From: Ceratotherium simum simum
Lineage: Eukaryota > Chordata > Mammalia > Perissodactyla > Rhinocerotidae
Length of the DNA: 64,000 nucleotides
Direction of reading: 5' to 3'
Assembly (NCBI RefSeq): GCF_000283155.1
Contig: NW_004454216.1
Span: forward strand, 8,303,785 to 8,367,784
Shown: positions 61,401-64,000 of the stretch, piece after piece
Position numbering within the stretch: position 1 is the first letter of the stretch
Layout of the letters: every line of letters begins with the position of its first letter
Notes under the pieces: model-generated
The model's input: the letters and a program-made list of their open reading frames with translations, nothing else
What the model was told of the DNA's origin: nothing
Database searches by the model: none
Position numbers and translations under genes: made by a program

Positions 61401-61618
61401 TCAGTGTTTTTTATTCTGGGTACAGGAAAAACCCGACAGCCAAAGTTACTCTGCTTTCTTACACTAGCCTCCATTGTTTGCAGCAGTAATTGTGGCCTTC
61501 TGCTTCTTGTCCAGGTTCCGATGGAGGAGGCGGTTGCTGGTGATCTCTGCTCCTAATGATGAAGACTGGGCCTATTCACAGCAGCTCGCTGCCCTCAGTG
61601 GTCAGGCATGCAATTTTG
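32598..61618 (+). CDS. CCDC80: CCDC80, coiled-coil domain-containing protein 80 (five coding exons seen, 3' end outside window)
   Basis: Joined CDS: 32598-34472, 42347-42503, 54094-54230, 55419-55567, 61515-61618, continuing past 64000. Every junction has GT-AG borders and the phases (0, 1, 0, 2, 1) keep one open frame of 807 codons plus a split codon 808. The recalled human protein is about 950 residues, so roughly 140 C-terminal residues are missing. Known role: a secreted extracellular-matrix glycoprotein linked to cell adhesion, adipocyte differentiation and growth suppression (aliases DRO1, URB, SSG1). Visible layout: hydrophobic signal peptide (residues about 8-20), DUF4174 domain 1 (about 142-270), Thr/Pro/Ser-rich linker (about 325-480), Lys-rich predicted coiled coil (about 484-585), DUF4174 domain 2 (about 620-755), start of domain 3 (from about 778). 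The domains are recognisable as internal repeats: 'RVWVISAP', 'RRLLLITTP' and 'RRLLVISAP' open domains 1, 2 and 3. Assignment rests on close recall of the mammalian protein; no search was run. Confidence 0.96.
34473..37490 (+). other. CCDC80: CCDC80 intron (part 1 of 7.9 kb), nothing recognised except a TG repeat
   Basis: Starts GTAAGTAACC. The coding frame stays open 36 codons into the intron, to the TGA at 34578. No repeat is named apart from the TG run near 35258-35296. Confidence 0.6.
35258..35296. repeat. (TG)n microsatellite with CGCG interruption
   Basis: GTGGTGTGTGTGTGTGTGTG followed by CGCGTGTGTATGTATG. Confidence 0.93.
37495..37675 (-). mobile_element. MIR SINE fossil, antisense
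   Basis: TTTTCACAACAATGCTATGA, ACAGAGGATGAAACGGAAGC, TCAGAGACATTGAGAAGTTT, TTCAAGCCACTCCCCATTCT match reversed MIR. Confidence 0.83.
37772..38055 (+). mobile_element. ERE-type SINE (ACTATGACCTACAACTGTCT subtype)
   Basis: GGACTGTCCTGGTGGTGCAG, CAGTTAAGTTCTCGCGCTCC, GGTTCAGATCCTGGGCGTGG, then TAGAAGGATGTACAACTATG and TTGGGGCTTTGGGGAGAAAA, a second AGATTGGCAACAGATGTTAG module and poly-A. The duplication is only approximate (ATTCATTTC / ATCATTTTC). Confidence 0.93.
38060..39195. other. CCDC80 intron, nothing recognised
   Basis: No named repeat and no coding exon signal. Confidence 0.45.
39200..39470 (-). mobile_element. Possible L2-like fossil, antisense
   Basis: GAACTTACATTCTAGTTGGC, TGACATAAACATAAAATG and GGGCCAAGGCCACGAAGGAA fit the region next to a reversed L2 tail, heavily decayed. 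Confidence 0.45.
39545..39735 (-). mobile_element. MIR SINE fossil, antisense
   Basis: AAGATGAGAAAGCTAAGGTT, GGCTACAAGGTAGCCAGGGG and TGCAGGCTCTCCAACTTTGG follow reversed MIR. Confidence 0.8.
39740..40855. other. CCDC80 intron, nothing recognised
   Basis: AT-rich in the second half. An 88-codon frame (40373-40639) shows no domain and is treated as chance. Confidence 0.45.
40860..41500 (+). mobile_element. Possible L3/CR1-type LINE fossil
   Basis: The stretch AGTCTCAGGAAGAGGCAACA, AAAATAATCAAGGGAGTAGA, CAGCC...GGCTAGATGAAAACATTGAG resembles the conserved 3' region of L3/CR1 LINEs (GCAACAAAAATAATCAAGGG motif). The left boundary is weak. Confidence 0.45.
42000..42130 (-). mobile_element. MIR SINE fragment, antisense
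   Basis: GTAATGCTCACGACAGCCTT, GCAAAATAAGTATTCCTGTG, GCAAATGAGAAAACCAAGAT are reversed MIR core. Confidence 0.75.
42347..42503 (+). CDS. CCDC80: CCDC80 coding exon 2: first half of DUF4174 domain 2
   Basis: 157 nt, entered in phase 0 after CCCCCTCCAG and left in phase 1. It encodes residues 626-677 plus the first base of Asp678, including LITTPKAENNMY and the segment ISVITIFGPV. An N-linked sequon Asn-Ser-Thr lies at residues 667-669. The donor is CTAG|GTTCTC, a weak match to GTRAGT, but it is the only GT that restores the expected HFQLDNEKP junction with the next exon. Domain 2 continues directly from KRRLL at the end of the preceding exon, so the intron cuts the first beta-strand of the domain. 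Confidence 0.95.
42504..43535 (+). other. CCDC80: CCDC80 intron (start of 11.6 kb), nothing recognised
   Basis: Begins GTTCTCTG. No named repeat in this part; AT content rises towards 43300-43500. Confidence 0.5.
43540..43645 (-). mobile_element. L1 3' UTR fragment, antisense
   Basis: TTTTTATTGTGGTGTAAAGA, TTAACATGAGATCTACCCTC, TTGTACAGCAGGTCTCTAGA follow the reversed L1M-type 3' UTR. Confidence 0.65.
43880..44092 (+). mobile_element. MIR SINE fossil
   Basis: GTTCTGGAGTCAAACCAACC, TGTGTGACCTTGGGCAAGTT, ACTTCCTAAGTCTCAGCTTA, ATGTCACACAGTAAGTACAA. Confidence 0.88.
44185..44350 (-). mobile_element. MIR SINE fossil, antisense
   Basis: GATAAAACTGAAGCCCAAGG, CAAAGCCACATATTCAGTGG, TGGGATTCAACCATTTACTT. 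Opposite in orientation to the MIR about 100 bases upstream. Confidence 0.72.
44355..45565. other. CCDC80 intron, nothing recognised
   Basis: Frames of 108-124 codons exist (44464-45088) but lack a domain or splice-consistent context. Confidence 0.45.
45570..45970 (-). mobile_element. Probable solo LTR fossil, antisense (endogenous retrovirus-like)
   Basis: On the - strand a TATAAAAG box (45711-45718) is followed about 90 bases later by AATAAA (45620-45625), the usual U3-R layout of an LTR. The flanking text has LTR-like GGCCTCTTGACTCCAG. The exact ends and family are unassigned; no internal viral genes are present. Confidence 0.5.
46015..46685. other. CCDC80 intron, nothing recognised
   Basis: No named repeat or coding signal. 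Confidence 0.45.
46690..47575 (-). mobile_element. L1 LINE 3' region, antisense
   Basis: About 0.9 kb of the reversed L1M-type 3' region: ATATACTGTTCTGCACTTTG, CATGGAGATCTTTCCTTATG, CCCTAGTTGATGGACACTTG, TTGGGCCAAATGGAAAATGT, TTTGCCCATTTTTCTATCAG. Confidence 0.9.
47575..47702 (+). mobile_element. MER5-type (hAT) DNA transposon fossil
   Basis: AATTCAGACTCCCAGGTCCC, GATGGAGTCCAGGAATCTTT, GCTCAAGTGATTCTGATTTG follow the MER5A core. Abuts the L1 end. Confidence 0.75.
48378..48890 (-). mobile_element. Possible LTR fossil, antisense
   Basis: The - strand shows AATAAA signals (within 48393-48400 and 48468-48474) downstream of CAATAAAGG at 48583, an LTR-like arrangement, and the block is GC-richer than its surroundings. 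Ends and family are not determined. Confidence 0.35.
49104..49322 (-). mobile_element. ERE-type SINE, antisense, with perfect 16-bp target-site duplication
   Basis: The duplication AGTGCTTATGTTCTTT is at 49088-49103 and 49323-49338. On the - strand the element reads GGCCGGCCCCGTGGCTTGGT, GGTTAAGTGCATGCGCTCCG, GGTTCGGATCCCGGGCGCGC and ends TAAATAAATAAAATC plus about 20 A. CpGs are largely intact and the tail is long and pure, so it is probably the youngest copy here. Frames across it are not genes. Confidence 0.97.
49395..49760 (-). mobile_element. L2-like fossil, antisense
   Basis: GTACTGAGTGCCAATTGTGT, GCCAGGCTATAAGAATATAG, CAATACTCAGTCCCTACTGA is the reversed L2 tail; GCATTCCAGAAAGAGAAGGG continues it. 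Confidence 0.65.
49834..49994 (+). mobile_element. MER5-type (hAT) DNA transposon fossil
   Basis: CACCACCCAGGAAACTTGTT, AAAATGCAGATTCCTGGGCC, CACTAGTGATTCTGATCC, TGTGCTCCAGTGGATCATAC follow MER5A in order. Confidence 0.88.
50000..51070. other. CCDC80 intron, nothing firm
   Basis: A short L2/MIR-like tail (AATGCCTGGCACACGGTATT) lies at 50142-50175. Otherwise unrecognised. Confidence 0.45.
51075..51165 (+). mobile_element. MIR SINE fragment
   Basis: CTCTGTTATTAACTAGCAAT, GTGAACTTGAGCAAGTTGCT, CCCTTCCTGGGGTCTC. Confidence 0.7.
51170..52120. mobile_element. Unclassified old interspersed repeat(s)
   Basis: Two repeat-like units. 51170-51570 opens with GGAAACAGACTCTGAGACAC. 51582-52120 opens with ATCAGTTATCTATTGCCACA, followed by GGGGTCAACTGGCTGTTGG; this opening is common to an abundant mammalian repeat whose family name I cannot fix. 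Confidence 0.5.
52440..52740 (-). mobile_element. L1 LINE 3' UTR fragment, antisense
   Basis: TTCTCCCCATTCCCCAGAGG, CAACCGTTGTTATCAGCTGT, AAGTCATACTATGCATTTTA, TTCTGCAACTTGCTATTTTT match reversed L1M 3' UTR. Confidence 0.75.
52745..54093 (+). other. CCDC80: CCDC80 intron end, nothing recognised
   Basis: AT-rich intron ending TTTATTTGTCTTAAG. One GC-rich patch (GATGACTCATCCCGGGTGGG near 53758) holds a TGACTCA AP-1-type heptamer of unknown meaning. Confidence 0.5.
54094..54230 (+). CDS. CCDC80: CCDC80 coding exon 3: middle of DUF4174 domain 2
   Basis: 137 nt, starting after TTGTCTTAAG. The first bases AT complete the GAT codon for Asp678, and the exon ends in phase 0 at GTCAAG|GTACAG. It encodes NEKPMRVVDDEDLVDQHLIS and continues to YNDFFMVLTDVDLRVK (residues up to 723). 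The DFFMVL strand aligns with KFGMVL of domain 1, supporting an internal duplication. This and the previous exon total 294 nt, so skipping both would keep the frame but remove most of domain 2. Confidence 0.96.
54231..55418 (+). other. CCDC80: CCDC80 intron (1.2 kb) with a MIR3-like tail
   Basis: GTACAG to TTAAACAG. A MIR3-type 3' end is visible at about 54690-54780: ATGAGAAGTTGGACTAGATG, GTCCCTAAGTCTCTGACAGC, CACATTCTGTGATTC. A similar short piece (GGGTTGGATGACCTCCTATG) is near 54406. Confidence 0.6.
55419..55567 (+). CDS. CCDC80: CCDC80 coding exon 4: end of DUF4174 domain 2
   Basis: 149 nt from TCTCTTAAACAG|CAATAC to TCCAG|GTACCT (phase 2 exit). It encodes residues 724-772 and two bases of Arg773: QYYEVPIAMKSVFDVIDTF, then the basic helix SRIKDMEKQKKEG and a link ending ENFLS. 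The helix parallels EAIYEIIDQ...RRIEKIRQK at the end of domain 1. The frame stays open past the donor for some 220 bases, which is intron. Confidence 0.96.
55568..56640 (+). other. CCDC80: CCDC80 intron (start of 5.9 kb), nothing recognised
   Basis: Begins GTACCTCACC. The first 220 bases remain open in the exon frame, probably by chance. Confidence 0.5.
56645..56775 (-). mobile_element. MIR SINE fragment, antisense
   Basis: TTTAATCTTCACAGCAGTCC, CATGATCTAAATACTGTAAC, ACGAGACAACTGAGGCTAAT. Confidence 0.78.
57232..57328. repeat. (CCTC)n/(CCTT)n microsatellite
   Basis: About 97 bases of pure C/T tetranucleotide repeat on the + strand apart from one A in CCCACCC at 57270, flanked by TTTTCC and CTCTTGG. 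Confidence 0.95.
57423..57666 (-). mobile_element. ERE-type SINE, antisense, diverged
   Basis: The - strand shows GGGGCCATCCCTGTGACCTA, GTGGTTAAGTTCGGTGTGCT, GGTTCGGTTCCCGGGC, and two copies of the GTTAGCTCAGGGTGAATCTT module before a poly-A tail. The duplication is imperfect (TATCTCAAACTTTT / TCTCTTAAACTTTT). Several CpGs are lost, so older than the 49.1-kb copy. Confidence 0.94.
57670..58750. other. CCDC80 intron, nothing recognised
   Basis: AT-rich; no named repeat or coding signal. Confidence 0.45.
58755..58998 (+). mobile_element. MIR SINE fossil, near full length
   Basis: CCACTTACTAGCTGTGTGAC, CTTGGGCTGATTACTTAACC, TCTCTGTGCTTTAGTTTTCT, ATTTGCAGAATGGGGATAAT, ATCAATAAATGCTGGCTATT: the best preserved MIR in the window. 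Confidence 0.95.
59000..60345. other. CCDC80 intron, nothing recognised
   Basis: No named repeat. Frames of 73-104 codons on both strands without a domain. Confidence 0.45.
60350..60535 (+). mobile_element. MIR SINE fossil
   Basis: GGCCTGAAGTCTGAGAAACC, TTAGGCAAGTTACTTCACTT, TCATCTATAAAATGGGGACG. Confidence 0.85.
60640..60845 (-). mobile_element. MIR SINE fossil, antisense
   Basis: AGAGATAGGGAAAAACTGAG, CTCAAGGAACCCAGCAAGTA, CAAGAGCTCTTTCCGCTACC. Converging with the + strand MIR about 100 bases upstream. Confidence 0.82.
60850..61514 (+). other. CCDC80: CCDC80 intron end, nothing recognised
   Basis: Unrecognised sequence ending in the acceptor TTCTGCTTCTTGTCCAG. Confidence 0.5.
61515..61618 (+). 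CDS. CCDC80: CCDC80 coding exon 5: start of DUF4174 domain 3
   Basis: 104 nt from TTCTTGTCCAG|GTTCCG to TTTTG|GTGAGT (phase 1 exit). The first base completes Arg773, followed by FRWRRRLLVISAPNDEDW and ending SGQACNF with the first base of Gly808. RRRLLVISAP repeats the opening of domains 1 and 2. The remaining domain-3 exons and the Tyr/His-rich C-terminus expected for the family are not in the window. Confidence 0.96.
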
Positions 61619-64000
61619 GTGAGTGGGAAGCCGAGTCATCATGGCTTTCTCATACCACTCTCTTCCTGGTCAATTCCAAAATGGAACATAGAAACTTAGA
61701 TCATCCAAATATTCCCCAGTCCAGACTGTGGATTCCCAGACAGTTACTCAATTATATTGAGTATAAAGTTGCTTTCAGACTGGAACCTTAGTCAAACTGG
61801 GGTCTATTTTTTTCCTCAATATTCTCCCCTCAGGATCTTCATTGCAGTGTTTGAAAATACCTGCTGCTTTATTTTCAGTGATCTGAATTATGTGTCTTCT
61901 TGTTTGTTTTTTTTTAAAACTTGTCTCAAGATCATGAAACTCTGGTATCACCATTTCCTTAGGTAATACTTAGGCACCAACATTGGGTACATCTTCATAA
62001 ATTAAAGGTCTTTTGTGAAACAGGAATGGCTTTGGGAATTAACATCTTAAGTGAAACACACATACTATATTGCCTTTCCTTTAAAAAGGATTTGATCTAT
62101 AACTGGGCACCAAGAAGACAGCCAGATGTGTTAAACAGAACCTTATTTTTCAGACAAGCAGGTCAAAGAGAAACATAGTTTATTATTTATTATTTTTTTT
62201 GTAGCAAATTGCCCAGTGTTTTGAAAACCAAGGTATGCTTTTCTTGCCAAACATTATTATCCCAGTGGCCTGAAAGAGCTAATATCATTTTGAATATGGA
62301 TATATAGAAGGGAAAATGCATAGTACAAAGAATGTATTACTAAGTTCAGTGGCGAACCAGGGAGATAATGGCGATTTCAAAAGTGAAAATCACAACTGAA
62401 ATCTCATTTAAGAGGTGCCTTTGCAGAGGAAGAATTTTGAGAGAGGCATTAGAGGGGAGAAAACAGTAGCAAGGGACCACAGATTTAAAAGTTCATAATT
62501 GGAACATAGATGAATCAGCATTATTTGGATACTTCTATTAGGAAGAAGAATCATTTGTTAGTTATAAAACTGTACTTGATTTATAAAAGGGAGTGAGTTT
62601 TGTAGAGAATTAACAGAGCTGCTATGACCCAGTACCTGTAAATTTTAAATACATTTCAGTTTTAAGATGTGAAATAATAACTCAAAAGAAAGCAGAAAAC
62701 AAGCCTGTAACAGTAAGAACAATTAGAAAATTCATGAATTTTTATTTATACTTCTATTACCAAGGCTAACAATTTAAGACTTTATATCAACATACATAAG
62801 ATTTGATTGTGCCAGTATTCTTAAGCATATTTTAAATTATTTATAGCCACCAGTGGTGCTAGGTAATACAGAAGTTCTTAGATCAATTAATGACCCTTCA
62901 CAATAAGAATATAAGTAAAATCATGGCTTGTTAATTTTCTAAAGACATCTTTGCAGCAGCTGTTAGGTGGTGTTGCATTTCTAATCTCTGCACACGGAGC
63001 CACAGTAGTGTAAGCAAACCCTTCTGTAATATACAGGAAATGTGAACAAGTCATGTTTTCCAGGAATAATTAAATGCATGATCTTCCCTTTTGAAAACAT
63101 GACTCAACAACGTGCAAAACAGAATGCTTCACTTCTCTGGGGGAAGAGTAAAGGCCACAAAAAATTTTTTTGGAACAGCATTTTGCCTGGATTTTAGCTC
63201 CTCCTTAAAAGAGCCCTCCCGTGGCAGCTTTCGGTTTTCTGTCCTGGACAATAAACACCATCAATATTCATATTATTAGTTCCAAGCTATTACCCAGAGT
63301 AGGCTGGGATTTTGTCTAAAACCATGAAATCTTGATAGGATGAATCGACAGCCCCCTTGTACTCCTACGCTCTTTCTCCAGAATCCCTTCACGTGCCCTT
63401 CATCTTCAAAAGAATTCCAACAAGCTACCAAGGCGTGACCTTCTCTCTTTCCTGAAACTTTAGCTTCAGGAGTCTGGGAAGCAAGCATCTTGCCGACTGC
63501 TTCTCCTTTGAATCCTCTAAATGAGTGATAAGAACCTGCCCTTTAAGCTACAAACTTTTGTGAGAAGAAGCCAGAACTATTTCTTGAGCAAGCACAATGG
63601 ATGGAGTCTGCAGTCTTTTCTCGCAGAGAAAGTCGTTATCCATGTCAGCTGTGATAGCTTCAGGCGTGACTTTTTTCAGAACACTAATCAGCTTAGATCA
63701 TCTCAGATATTTTAATGTTCCCATGGCTTCATTTTTGTTTTGTCATTTAACAGAGTGAGAATCATAGTTTACGAGCAAATTATTCTATTTCAATCTACAA
63801 ACAAAACAAAATGAAACCACATCTGATCCTGTTGTTAATCCTAAAATCTGCAACTAGTCTTTTTCAAGGTTTTAAAAGTATTTAATTACCTTTCTATGGA
63901 AAAAATTTAAAAATGGATTACTTTACCTAATCAGGTTATGTTCTACATACTTTTTAAACTTAGAGATTTCTAATTGTTAGACATTCAGTCTTCGGAAGTA
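61619..64000 (+). other. CCDC80: CCDC80 intron, runs off the window; nothing recognised
   Basis: Begins GTGAGTGGGA. AT-rich with no named repeat, and no further DUF4174 exon is seen before the window ends. The expected next exon should begin in phase 1 and encode LRHITILKLLG-like sequence. Confidence 0.55.

Overview
The window looks like nuclear DNA of a placental mammal, most likely a perissodactyl (horse, rhinoceros or tapir group). It has a split gene with GT-AG introns, many old MIR, L2, MER5 and L1 fossils, and at least six copies of the tRNA-derived SINE typical of odd-toed ungulates (ERE type: GGCCGGCC start, AGCGGTTAAGTGC, GGTTCGGATCC B box, 'GATGTTAGC...CAGTCTTCCTC' tail). Most of the window is 36-42% GC by eye. 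One GC-rich island of about 1.9 kb coincides with a coding exon.

The only protein-coding gene I can support is CCDC80 (also called DRO1, URB or SSG1) on the + strand. Its 5' non-coding exon lies somewhere around 31.6-32.2 kb. The large first coding exon is 32598-34472, followed by coding exons 42347-42503, 54094-54230, 55419-55567 and 61515-61618. The reading frame passes through all five exons with compatible phases (0, 1, 0, 2, 1). It gives 807 complete codons plus one split codon; about the last 140 residues lie beyond the right edge. The product is a secreted matrix protein. It has a signal peptide, a first DUF4174 domain, a Thr/Pro/Ser-rich linker, a Lys-rich charged segment, a second DUF4174 domain built from exons 2-5, and the start of a third in exon 6.

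Positions 1 to about 31,500 are upstream intergenic DNA. They hold a 5' L1 relic with an internal deletion (about 1.4-3.3 kb), MIR and L2 fossils including a MIR nested inside an L2 (5.2-5.85 kb), three ERE SINEs (6.0, 11.5 and 29.4 kb), simple repeats and long stretches where I recognise nothing. A 92-base, almost pure purine tract (31528-31619) sits just upstream of the presumed CCDC80 promoter and first exon.

Positions 34,473-64,000 are CCDC80 introns. They carry three more ERE SINEs (37.8, 49.1 and 57.4 kb), antisense L1 3' ends (46.7-47.6 and 52.4-52.7 kb), two MER5-type DNA transposon fossils, LTR-like fragments (45.6 and 48.4 kb), an L3/CR1-like fossil (about 41 kb), a CCTT microsatellite (57.2 kb) and many MIRs.

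I found no CRISPR array, operon or other exotic system. The points worth a second look concern CCDC80 splicing and isoforms, its purine-rich upstream tract, a lineage-variable glycosylation site, and the age and structure of the SINE insertions. Repeat boundaries are by eye and should be read as plus or minus a few tens of bases unless a target-site duplication is quoted.
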